Source: BOG-1155 sp963717985
Lineage (GTDB): Bacteria > Desulfobacterota > Syntrophorhabdia > Syntrophorhabdales > WCHB1-27
Reading direction: 5' to 3'
Assembly: GCA_963717985.1 (NCBI GenBank)
Contig: CAVQYC010000006.1
Coordinates: 235,295-299,294, forward strand
Length of the DNA stretch: 64,000 nt
This document shows, piece after piece, positions 25,083-36,400 of this stretch. The notes below the pieces were generated by a model, which did not search any database, was not told the origin of the DNA, and saw only the letters and a program-made list of their open reading frames with translations. The first letter of the stretch is position 1. Every line of letters starts with the position of its first letter. The position numbers were made by a program, and so were the translations under genes.

Positions 25083-26983
25083 GACCAGAACCAGAGCCGG
25101 AACCAGTTGCGCAGCTTGAGTGTCCAGATGGATATCAGTTTTCGCCGCTCTACCGATATCTTTCCTACACCTTCCATCCCGGGCCTCAGCGTGCTTGTTG
25201 CCTTATCGAGGCCGGCCTCCACCCGAAAGCAGTTCTTCCCCTCCAGGGCTGTCGAGATGGGTGTAATCCTGCGCACGACGAAACCGAAGGCATCGGGGAG
25301 CGCCGAGAGCGCCAGGACGCCCCTCTGGCCCTCGCGGACGTGCGCTATCTCAGCTTCGTTCACTTGAAGGATGAGGCGGTAGCCCGAAAGCGGCGCAATC
25401 TCGAACAAGAGATCCCCTTGCTCTACCGCGGAGCCCAGTTTCTGGCTGAGATCGCCGCTGACGAGGAGACCGTCGAAGGGAGCGCGTATGGTGGTCCGCT
25501 GCAATTTAATCTCCGTCAGGTCAAGCTGGGCGATGACCTGATCGAGCTGGGCCTTGACTACATTGGCCTTGGCCCTGTCGTGAAGGGCCACAGCCTCCTG
25601 GTGCTGCCGCAGGAGCTGGCTTTCCTGACCGGCAAGGTTCGTCTTTTCGAGGCGTAGATCGCGTTCATCAAGGGTGCAGAGCACGCTTCCCTCCTGCACC
25701 GTGTCTCCGTGACGTGCCCGTGCTTCCCTGATGTACCCTTTGAAAGGCGCCGCAATGGTACGACGCACCGAGCCTTCAAGGGTCGCGCTTGCGGTGATCC
25801 GGTATTCGCCGGTTGCAAAGCTGAAAAAGAGAATCAGCGCAGCGAGGAGAAGGACAACAAGTTTTGCTCCGGTATGACCGGGGCCGACCACGCGCTTCAC
25901 TCCCCGCTGTGTCGCTCCGTACATCTGCCTGAAAAGGGGGAGGCTTTGAATCCGTTTCCCCTCCAGGGCCGGGGCTGCGAGGGCGAAGATACTCCTGCAC
26001 ATATTCACGTCATCCGCGCCAAAGGGTGTCTCTCCATTTCTTTCCAGCGTAAGGGCGCCGTAATAGCGCTCATTGCCGTAAAGAGGGACGGTGAGCATTG
26101 CCCTCACACCGTACTGGCCGGCAAATTCTTCGTGGTTCCGCACAATGAGGGCGGTCGTATCATGAGGCGGGGGGTAGATGATCTCAGAGCCTTGAAGAAT
26201 GGCTTCATCCATTACCGTGGCGAGGGACCGCATGAAACTCGTCCGCTTGTCGAAAAGGGCGCTGTGGGATATGGCCTGGATGCGGACGTCGTGCTTCTTC
26301 ACGAAGCCAAGGCTCACCCTGTCGCAAAGGAGACCGGCAGCGATGCCGGTGACGAAAGTCATGCAGGCCGCATCAAACGTTTCCTCGGAGAGAACGCCGG
26401 CGAGCAGATCGATGGCCGAGCGGAGGCGCGAGATGACCATCCCATCCGCCCGCGTCTGCCGCCTTCGGAAAAAAAGCTCCAGCAGGGGTACGCCCCATTG
26501 GAGATGTTCCATGGCGGACCCGAGCTCCTCTTCAGAGCAGACCGCAACCTCTACAGCCGCTACCCCGTGGAGCTGGTTGTCAAAGATTAAGGGACAGCCT
26601 ATTCCATAGCTGCGGAGACGCCCCTTTGTCGCCTTATCCGTCTGCCCGCCATCGGACGGCGCAGGCAGCTCGGTCAGAAGGGGCCTGCCCTGCTGAAGGA
26701 CCCTCTCCGAGACCTCGGCGAGCCGTTCCCCATCCGAATCGGCGGTGGCGGACCAGAACGCAACCGGTGTAAAGGCATCGCCCACCTCCTCCTTCATAAC
26801 CAGGATGGCCTGAAGGGCAGAGGCAATCAGGGAGGACTCAAGGGTGAGCCAGCTCCGCGCATACTCCTCAAGACTTCCGGCGCCAGCTAATTCCGCCCAC
26901 AAGGCGAAGCGCCCCTGTTCGCCACCGTCCGTTCCGAGCCGCTCTTCACTCAATGTCGCGTCTCCGAAAGTAAGGGGACCCAC
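25070..26983 (-). CDS. GAF-domain / HlyD fusion membrane-fusion protein
   Basis: 637 residues. Two GAF-like regions occupy the cytoplasmic N-terminal half (about 45-170 and 195-340; RSYGIGCPLIFDNQLHGVAAVEV and YGVRAMLTVPLYGNERYYGALTLER). A single membrane span follows (373-391, LVVLLLAALILFFSFATG), then a periplasmic HlyD part with lipoyl halves (IAAPFKGYIREARARHGDTVQEGSVLCTL; TTIRAPFDGLLVSGDLSQKLGS), a coiled coil (about 440-505) and a barrel. GTG at 26983 is the first start in the frame after a stop; a TTG 10 codons in is an alternative. It couples a small-molecule or signal-sensing module to an export adaptor, so export may be gated from the cytoplasm. Confidence 0.85.
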   Translation of the reverse strand: MGPLTFGDATLSEERLGTDGGEQGRFALWAELAGAGSLEEYARSWLTLESSLIASALQAILVMKEEVGDAFTPVAFWSATADSDGERLAEVSERVLQQGRPLLTELPAPSDGGQTDKATKGRLRSYGIGCPLIFDNQLHGVAAVEVAVCSEEELGSAMEHLQWGVPLLELFFRRRQTRADGMVISRLRSAIDLLAGVLSEETFDAACMTFVTGIAAGLLCDRVSLGFVKKHDVRIQAISHSALFDKRTSFMRSLATVMDEAILQGSEIIYPPPHDTTALIVRNHEEFAGQYGVRAMLTVPLYGNERYYGALTLERNGETPFGADDVNMCRSIFALAAPALEGKRIQSLPLFRQMYGATQRGVKRVVGPGHTGAKLVVLLLAALILFFSFATGEYRITASATLEGSVRRTIAAPFKGYIREARARHGDTVQEGSVLCTLDERDLRLEKTNLAGQESQLLRQHQEAVALHDRAKANVVKAQLDQVIAQLDLTEIKLQRTTIRAPFDGLLVSGDLSQKLGSAVEQGDLLFEIAPLSGYRLILQVNEAEIAHVREGQRGVLALSALPDAFGFVVRRITPISTALEGKNCFRVEAGLDKATSTLRPGMEGVGKISVERRKLISIWTLKLRNWFRLWFWSWRP

Positions 26984-27047
26984 GATGGACTGCTCTTCTT
27001 CATGCTTTCATTCGGCACGTGTGTACAGATAAGGGATTGCCGACCTT

Positions 27048-27383
27048 CTACCTCGTACCCCCTGCATCGATATCGAGTGCACCAAACCGCGCTTCGTAGT
27101 CGGCAACAATCCGGTTGAGGAGGAGCGAAAGACGCTTTGCGGCATAGACATTGAGAATAATGCGGTCGGTCAACTGGACAACGAGCTCGTTCTGGCCTGT
27201 CTGCCACGTCTGGTTCGTACCGAAGAGGATGGTCACTTCTTCCCGCGTGCTCGACACGTTGCAGACATTTGCATAAGACGTCTTCAGGTTCGAATCGTCC
27301 CAGCGTATCCTGATAGTTCCATCCTGTTTCGGGGCCTCCTGTTTCGTTGCGGCGTCGTCTTCCTTGTTGTTTCCCTGTGTCAT
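27048..27383 (-). CDS. DUF3467-family protein
   Basis: 111 residues. The core matches DUF3467: NVSSTREEVTILFGTNQTWQTGQ then VVQLTDRIILNVYAAKRLSLLLNRIVADYEARFG. The N-terminus is charged and disordered. No signal peptide. The ATG at 27383 has AGGAGGAG upstream. It lies between the giant gene (92 bases upstream) and the GAF/HlyD gene. The biochemical role of the family is unknown; the location suggests a cytoplasmic accessory or chaperone for export of the giant protein. Confidence 0.85.
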   Translation of the reverse strand: MTQGNNKEDDAATKQEAPKQDGTIRIRWDDSNLKTSYANVCNVSSTREEVTILFGTNQTWQTGQNELVVQLTDRIILNVYAAKRLSLLLNRIVADYEARFGALDIDAGGTR

Positions 27384-27475
27384 TTGATTCTCCTCCTGTT
27401 ACTATTCTCTTGTTCGCCTGAAAGCCCGGCGTCTACCCGACGCTATTCTAACCGATAAGGGTTTCACACATCAAT

Positions 27476-30400
27476 TTATTTAACCATCCCGGTCCGGTCG
27501 GCGGCTTTCCTGGCTACTTCTCCGCCGAACCACGGGAGAAAACGGCGCCTTCTTTGCTCTTCTTTCAGTTTCTTGAACCCCTCCCGGTTCAACCGGACCT
27601 CCTTGCCCGCATGCCAGGCGGCAACTGTGCCAAAGGCCACAAAGCCCTCTTTCACGTCACGTCGCCCCTCATCGGCCCCCAGGTAAGCAACTTCTCCATT
27701 CGATTCAATCCGTTGCCCTCCCTGGTCTTCACCCTGGGGCGGCTGGGTCGATTCGTCCTGAGGCGCGGGCGTCGCCGCCGGTTGCCCTTCCTGGTTTTGC
27801 GGTTGTCCACCGGACCCCGGCGTCGGCGGCGGCTGCTGTGGCGGCTGGGTCTGCTGATCCGTCCCTTCAGAAGGCTGCTGACCGGACTGGGGCGTGGGAA
27901 CGGGTCCAGCCGGCGGCGCGCCTTCGCCCGGGGCGGCATAGGAACCCGCATGGCTCGACTGCTGTTGTTGCTGTCCCTGCAGATCTGCCGAGGCGAAGTT
28001 TTGGGCTATCATGGGGCTGCCGACCTGGAACTCCGTGCCGCTAGGCAGACCTGTTGCCCACGCGGCCTGTCCCGCAAAGGGCGTTGTCAACAACTGTACG
28101 CTGCTCGATTGGCCGTTCCCGGCGCTGTAAACGGAAGAGAGCGGGCTGGCGAGGGGGTCATCGCCAAACCAGAAAGTGGAAACCTCTTTCACGCGACCAT
28201 CTACGATGACGATGTACGCGAACCGGCCGACCATGATGTCGGTTCTAAAACTCCCCATGAACGCACTGTTGCCGATGCCCCCGATCATGATATTCTGTCC
28301 GCCGCCGCCGCTCAGAAAATCGTGTCCTCCGGATCGGAGGTCGATGCTCCATATGGTCTCGGTATAGCCCGCCCAGGTGATCTCGCCCCCGGCCCCGAAT
28401 ATGATGTCGTTGCCGGTACCGCCGTAGAGGCCGTTGTTGCCCGCCCCTCCTATGAGGATATTGTTGCCCCCTGCGACATGAACAACGTCGTTCCCTCCCG
28501 TGCTGTTATCGACGGAGTACACGGTTGCGGCTGCACTGTTACCAATGGAATAAACCTGAAACATACCGGCCTGTGATTGATCGGCTGGGGGCAACTGACC
28601 GGCCGGGTCAAACTCGATCACCCCGTTGTGGCCGATGACGATGCTCGCGCTCGAATTGCCGGGTGACGTGATACCTCCCAGGTTAATCACATTGTCCCCG
28701 AACCCGCCGAACACGTAATTGTTGCCGTTGCCGCCGGTGATCACATTGTTGCCGCCTGTGCCCGGGTTCGTTGTCTGGATGGTACCCAGCACACCGGACG
28801 ACTGGTACTGGACCATGCCGTTGTCGCCGAAAATGATATTGTCTCCGTTACCTGCGGTGATACTGTCCGAGCCCGAGCCTCCGAAGATGATGTTGTTGCC
28901 GTTGCCTGTGGTGATCACATTGTTCGCTGCCAGCTCGGGGTCCGTTGACTCGACGAGGCTCGCCATACCAGACGAGAAAAACTGGATATACCCATCATCG
29001 CCGAAGATCGTGTTATTGCCGTTGCCGACCTTGATGGTGTCCGATCCTGTGCCCCCTAAGATGATGTTGTTGCCGTTGCCGGTAGTGATCGTGTTATTTC
29101 CGGCGACGGTCGGACTCGTGGTGGCGACGGAGGTGAGCACGCCCGTGGAGCCGTAGTCTATTGTGCCGTTGTCGCCGAAGATGATGTTGTTGCCGTTGCC
29201 GGCGGTGATCGTGTTATTTCCGGCGGCGCCGATCACGATGTTGTTGCCGTTGCCGGCGGTGATCGTATCACCCACGCCCCCGGCAGGGCTCGCGCTTTCG
29301 ATGCTCGTTATAACGCCGGCAGGCGTGCCGGCTATCTGTCCGTAGCCGGCTATAATGATGTTGTTGCCGTTTCCGGCATTGATAGTGTCGCCTGCCTCGG
29401 CGAGAATGATGTTGTTGCCCGCTCCGGCGGTTATGGTATCGACGCCGGTGTTTTGCGCGTCGTTCCTCGTCTCGATCAATGTAGCGGGGTTGAAGAGGTT
29501 GTCGTTCTGATAATAAGGCACATCCGTATCGGTCGTCGCGGTCTGGCCGGGCTCAAGGGTGGTGCGCTCGGAAAGCCCGAGACCGAGACGGGTGATCAGG
29601 TCGCCCGCGCTGTCGGTATAGTCGATGAGGCCCTCGTGGCTGAAGATCGTGTCGCCTCCCTGACCGCCTATGATCGTATTATTGCCTTCTCCGCCGAAAA
29701 TGATGAGCGGCAGGGTCGAGGCGCTCGCATTGACATCGTTGTCGTCCCCCTCTTCCATGTTGAGGACGAAGAGCCCTTTCACCGTATTGGTCAGGTCGAT
29801 CGTGACGCTGTTGGTTCCCGCTCCCGTATTGACGACGGTGACGGTCTGACCGTTGCCCGGGTCCAGGGTACCCTTCGCCGTGAGGTCGCTCACGTTTCCG
29901 AGGAAGTATTCGACGGAATCCATGTCGTGGTAATCGACCGCTATTCCCGCGCCGAGCCCGAGACCCGTCAATGTCATACCGCCGCTGCCCTGACCGAGGA
30001 GCGTCCCCGTCCCATCGGATGCCGGCGCCTGGTCGTCGTAAACGGTCATGACGTTTACCAGCTTGGCTACATCGACGAAGTAGGTGTCGGAAAGGCCGTT
30101 GATTGCGTAGCTGCTCCCGCTTTTCGGAAGGGTCGTCCATTGCGACGATATTTCGGCCGGGTCTTGCAGGCTAAGACTCGTCAGCGAGGACGATACCGTA
30201 ACACCCGTGATCCTCCAGAAGCGGTCAAGGCCGCTGCCGGAGACGATCTCGATGGTCTGGCCGGCAAACTGGCTCAGTTGGGTGAAGCCCAGGGCTGCTG
30301 CCTTCGTCTGGAGGTCGGCCGTTTCGACCGTCATCGTGTCCGTCGTCGCCCCCGCAGCGCCGGTTCCGGAAAAGGCCACGACTGTGCCGTCCTTGGACGG

Positions 30401-33400
30401 GACGTTCGTCTCGCCGGGCAGCATCACCGGGCTTGCGTAGTCGACTATGCTCCCCGGGCTCGGACCTCCTTCGATGGTGAGGTTACCCCCGATGGAGCTG
30501 AGATTGTGCGACGCCGGGGGTAGCGACGTAAGGTTAAGATAGACAACGTTCCCGCTGGCGTCCCTTTGCCCGGCGTCCACCTGCAAGCCGGCCGGCAGGG
30601 TGCCGCCAACGACAAACGTGGCGTTGCCGAGGCCGCCCCAGAGCTCGACATGTGTCGCAGAAGGCGTGCTCAGGATGTAGAAGGTATTGTCGCCTGCCCC
30701 TCCATCGACGATGAGCGTCTGGATATCCTGGTAAGAGATCGTCCTGCCGACGCCGTAAATGTCTGTGCCGGTGATGATGAAGTCGTCGTCGAACTCGGTG
30801 CCGATGAGCTCCAGCGTATTCTGACCCGTGCCGCCGTCTATCTCCAGGTCGGCGTTCGCCACGTAGCTGATGTTATTGCTGGTGGCCCCTTCAGTGACGC
30901 GCGACAGGACCGACGATTCCGTGACGAAGGACTCGATGATAAAGGTGTCGTTCCCCGCTCCACCGACGAGGTCGAGGGTCGCCAGGTTGCGGAAAACGGT
31001 GAAATCATCGTCGCCTGCCCCCCCGACTATGGTGGTGTCGTAGCTCACGCCGTTGCTCAGGTAGCCCCTCGTGGTCAGGGTCGTCGTGAATACGTCGCCG
31101 GGCGCTATTTGCGCATCGGCCGCGTCACGGGCCGATTGGAAGATCTGGCCTACCTGAAACGTATCGGTCCCGCTGCCGGCGTAAATCAACGTCGCTGTCC
31201 GGTTGTCGTCGAGCGTCACCGAATCGTTGCCGTCCCCTGTACGGACTATGAGGTTGCTGATGGATGCCGTATAGTTGACCCTTTCGACGTCCGTGCCTGT
31301 GTTCAGGGCGGCGACGAATGCGTAGCCTGACGGGTCCGTGCTCGCCCTGAGAAGCAGGTTTTCTGCCTGATTTGTGCCGTAGATGTTGAGGGTATTGCCG
31401 GTTGTCGGCGGCGTCGCCGAAAGCCTGATCGTGTTCGCATCGACGACGATCACGTAGTAGACCGTGTTGTTTGTGAGGCCACCGATGCTTGTCCCGCCGC
31501 CGTTCTCATACATGACCTCCTGGCCGCTCAGGTAGCCGTGGGAGTCGATTGTGATCGTGCTGTTCCCAAGGTCCACCTGTGTGGCCGGGTCGAATACCTG
31601 CGTCGAGGACGGGGCGACGAGACTGTCTGTACCCGTGCCGCAACTCGTGAGGGTGATGGGGACAGGGGTCGCCTTCAGGGCATCCGCGAGGGTGAGCGCC
31701 AGTTGTATGGTATTGGGGTCCTTCACGATCACGTAGTAGACCTGCCCGTTGTCCAGGCCGCCCACGTTGCCCGAGTTGCTCCCGCCATTAAGGTAGCGCA
31801 CCATTTCGCCGGTATAGTAGCCGTGGTTGTCGATGGTAATCGTGCTGCTTACAAGGTTCACGGAGGCGGTGGCGTCGAATGTGGTGTCAGGGGTGAGTAC
31901 GGAAAGCTCCTGGGAGGACCCGACGCCCACGAGGCTGGTCAGAGTGACAGGGGTCGGGGTCGCTGCGGCGTCGGTCACGTTGATGGTGTAGTCGCCCGAG
32001 CCCGCGTAGTTGACATTGATGGTATTGTTGCCGCCCCCGCCGTCGATGTTCAGGGTGTTGCTGTCGACGTAGGGCAGCTTGGTGATCGTGTCGTCGCCGG
32101 CGCCGCCGTAAACGTTCGTCAGGCCGCTCACCGCCTCGATCGTGATCGTGTCCCCCGCAGGGCCGCCGTAAAGGTTCGTGAGGGTTGTGTCCGTATTGAC
32201 GATGGTGAATCTGTTCTGCCCCAAGGCGAGGGAGATGTTGAGGGTCCCGATGCCCGTGTAGGCGATGCTTCCTGCCATGTCGAGGCCCGTGAGGGTGGTG
32301 GAGGTGAGTTCGCCCGTGCGGCCCGTTGCATCGCCTGAGTCGGTCACATTGAGGATGTCGGAGCCTTCATCGCCCGTAACCGTGAGGAGGGCGTTGATGT
32401 GGGTCGTAGTATTGGAGGTATCGTAGACGTCGATTGTGTCGGTCCGGCTCCCGTCGGTTACGGTGGTAACCCCGTCGACCTCCTGGACATAGACCGTGTT
32501 CGTGCCTGAGCCTGTGTGGAGGTTCGTCGTGTTCAGATGGGTAGATTCGATGGTGAATGTGTCATTACCCGAACCGAGGGAGATGTTGAGGGTCCCGATG
32601 CCCGTGTAGGCGATGCTTCCTGCCATGTCGAGGCCCGTGAGGGTGGTGGAGGTGAGTTCGCCCGACACGCTCTGTGTGTCGCCTGAGTCGGTCACATTCA
32701 GGATGTCGGAGCCTCCGTCGCCCGTAACCGTGAGGAGGGCGTTGATACCGCCCGCCGTGTCGGACGTATCGCCCACGTCGACCGTGTCGGTCGGGCTCCC
32801 GTCGGTTACGGTGGTAACCCCGTCGACCTCCCGGACATAGACCGTGTTCGTGCCTGAGCCTGTGTGGAGGTTCGTCGTGGTGACGTCCGTCGAGAGGATG
32901 GTGAAGATATCCGCGCCGGAACCAAGGGCAATATTCAAGGTCTCGATTCCCGAGTAGGTAATGCCCGTTGTCATGTCGAGGCCCGTGAGCGTGGTGGAGG
33001 TGAGTTCACCAGTGCGGGCCGTTGCATCGCCTGTGTCGTCGATGTTAAGCGTGTCCGTGCCGCCCTGACCCTCTATCGTGAGGGAGTCCTTGATCGTGCC
33101 GAGGACACCGCCCGTATTTGAAATAGCCGTCGCGAGGCTTCCGATGTTTATCGTATCATTCCCCGTGCCCGTCTCGATGGTAGTGGGCGTGTCCGCCTGG
33201 ACGCCGGTCAGGCTTATCATGTCGTTGTGGGAGCCGCCTTCGATGGTGAGGGATGTTCCGGTAATAGCCCCGGCCACCTGTATGTCGGCACCCGTGCTGC
33301 CGGAGGGCAGGGTGGACTCCTGGTCGCCCTTGATCGTCACCGAGGCGCCGGCATTGATCACGGAACCCGAGTCGATGATCACGTTCTGTTCCGCTATGAG

Positions 33401-36400
33401 CGTCACCGCGCCCGTCGCCGTAATCGACGTGCCTTGGTCTACCACGATGTAGTCGCCCGGGGTACCGCCGGTTTCGTCGACTCCGAAGCTGCCCGGTACT
33501 GTTCCTCCTACGGTGATTGTCCCTTCCAGTGTGGTGATACAATGGTCCGTGAGCTGCACGGAGCCGCCCGCGTCTATGGATGATGAATCGCCCGAACCGG
33601 AGATTGGTGCCACATCGAGAGAACCCGTGTTCGATATCCAGATGCTGCCGGTCTGCGATATACCCTGGAGCTCGGCCGCCGATACGGTCGACGGAGTGGC
33701 AGAGATTATCTGGTTTGTCTGTTCTCCTATATCGCCGTAAGCGAACAGGTAGGTCGCGCCGGAGAGGATGTTGGTCCCGCCTGGGTTCCCGTTTAGTATC
33801 TCGCCGCCGGGGGCGGAGATGAAGGCCGTTCCCTCCGCTGTCTCTATGGTATCGAGGGAGAGGTTGCCGCTCGTCTCGGTCACATAGGTGTTCAGGTAGC
33901 TGGAGGAGGTGAGGGTCCCCGGCCCGGAATAGGCGCTCTCTATGGCAAGAGGGGCTGTGCCGGAGCCGATGGCCGCATTATCGGACCGGAGGGTGATGTT
34001 GTTCCCGATAACAACCGGCCCCACGCCGAGCGAGGAGTCGAGGATGGAGCCGTCCGCCCACAAAGCGACGTCACCCGACGTCGATTTGACGAGGCTGACG
34101 TCCATGTCGCCCGAGAACTGGTGGAGGAAGATGGCCTTGGACGCATGTGCCGTGATCGTCCCGCCGGAAAGGAGCGTCCCGACGTAATTGGTGCCCGTGC
34201 CGATGCCTTCCCCTGCCTGGAGCGTTGCCGAATGGGCGCCGATCTCCCACTCGGGCTGATCGTCGTCGGGGTAGGCGTCGATGATGGAGCCGGGGGTGGT
34301 GAGGTATACGTCGGAGTTGCTGTACACGTCGGCAACCCTTATGTCGTACTGGGTCTCCGTAATGTAGACGTCGTCCGACGCGCTCGCCGTGAGAGACCCG
34401 GCCGAGAGGGCCACGAAAAGCGGATTTGAAGAGGAGCCGATGCCGCCGTCCCCCCCTTCGAGGATCGCGTTGCCGCCCGCGACGATGACGGGGTCTGAAT
34501 CGCTCCTCGCGTCCGTCAGGTTGTCCTGCGCCGTGATCCTCGCTTCTTTGCCGGCCGTCACGCTCTCCAGGCTGAGGCTCCCGGAGGAGCCCACGTTGAC
34601 GTTCATCGTGGCGTCGAAAATGACGGTACCCGTGGCGACGACATCCACCGACTTTATCTCGTTCACCGTGAGGCTCAGGGCATCCGCGGGATTACCTCCC
34701 GTGTTGAGATCTATGACGCTCCCCCTCCCGTCAGCCCCGGTGTAGAAGGTCACGTCCTCGGGCTCCGCGGCGGCCAGGGCCACCTTGGTCGCATCGGGGA
34801 GAGAGTCGGAAAGGGGCAGGTTTATGATGAGGGTCCCGTTGCTCACGCCGATGCTGCCCGCCGACGTACTACCCGGCGCATTAGACGCGCTCAGGTATAT
34901 GTTGTGCCCCGTGATGTCGGTATATGTGCCGAACTGCGTCGATGTCGTGGTCTTCGGCTGAAGGATGGTCGCGCTAAAGGAATCCTGCAACTGGCTCGTG
35001 GTCCACACGGCCCGTTCCGAAAGCACCGCGCCGTCCGACAGGTCGTTCGCGCTTCCGGTGACGGCGCCCAGGGTGATCGCGTGCCCCGCGGCCGCATCGG
35101 CCGCCGAGTCGGCGAGGCTGACGTCATCCGAGTCGATCTTGATCACGTAATAGGTGTTGCCGTTCGTGAGGCCGGCCACCGAGCCGCCCGTACCCGCCTC
35201 GTAAACCACCGCCTCGCCGGTGGTAAAGGCGTTGACGCCGACGTCTATGATGTTCCCCGTCACGGAGCTGAAGGTTTCGTGCAGGTTGGGGTCGTTCACA
35301 TTGTAGGAAAAGCTCGGGTCGTAGATGCCCGGGTCATACTGGGCGCCGCCGGAGTCTATGTTCCCTACCTGTCCCCAGGTTTGATTGAGCGTATGGTACT
35401 CCTGGATCTCCTGGGTGTCCAGGACCGCTATGGCGCTATTCACATAATTCGTGAGGTCGGTCCTGCCGCTCACCGGGTCATTGACGAGCGCCAGACCCGG
35501 CGTGCCGGAAAGGGTAGACGCATCCTTCAGGCTGATCGCGACGCCGGCAATTGCGTTCGCCTCGGTTGACGCAAGCTCCAGCTGCGTCGGATTAGTGGTG
35601 GCGATGACGTAGTAGGTCTGGCCGTTGACGAGGCTGCCCCCTCCCGTGATATCGATCTCGGCGCCGTCTGCCTCGTAGACGACCGCCTGACCCGTGGTAA
35701 AGCCGTGGTCGCTTGCGAAAGAGAGCGCTCCGCCGCTCACGTCCGTAATGGCGCGGTAGTGCGCCTCCTGGGTGTAGTATGCCGTGTAGGCCGCAAGCTG
35801 ACTGGCAGAGAGCGTCACCGTCTGGCTGTCGCTATACGGCACGTACCGGTCGAAGGTGACCTGCTCGCCGTTTACGAGCGTGCCGCCCGACACCCCCGTC
35901 GGATTGATCGTGCCGGCCGTGCTGTCGATGGTCGATGACGAGGAGTCGAAGGTGACGTAGGTCGACGTCGAGCCGAGGTAAAGGCGCTGCTCGGCCCCGC
36001 CGGCACCCGGGTCGTTTGAGGCCGTAACAGCGGCGTATGTGGGCGCCCCTTGAGTGGGATCGGTCGTGGAGAGTCTTATCAGCCCGGTGGTGCCGTCCAC
36101 CACCGCGTAATAGGTCTGGCCCTGGGTGAGTCCACCGACGTAGTCGTCCGACTGCTGGTTCCGGTAGGTCCAGTACGTCTGGTAGTCCTGCGTCTGTCCT
36201 GCCTCGTAGGCGTTGATCGTGTTGTTTATGCTGTCCTGGGCGGCCGTGCCCGTCGCCTCCATCTGGGTGTACATGTTGAGGAGCTGGTTCCACGTCCTCG
36301 TATCCGTGACAACGTTCGTGTTCGCGTTGGTCAGGTTGCCGTTGGGCACCTCCACCCTTACGTCACCCGGCGTCGTGATATCGTTGACCCGCAGGTCGCC

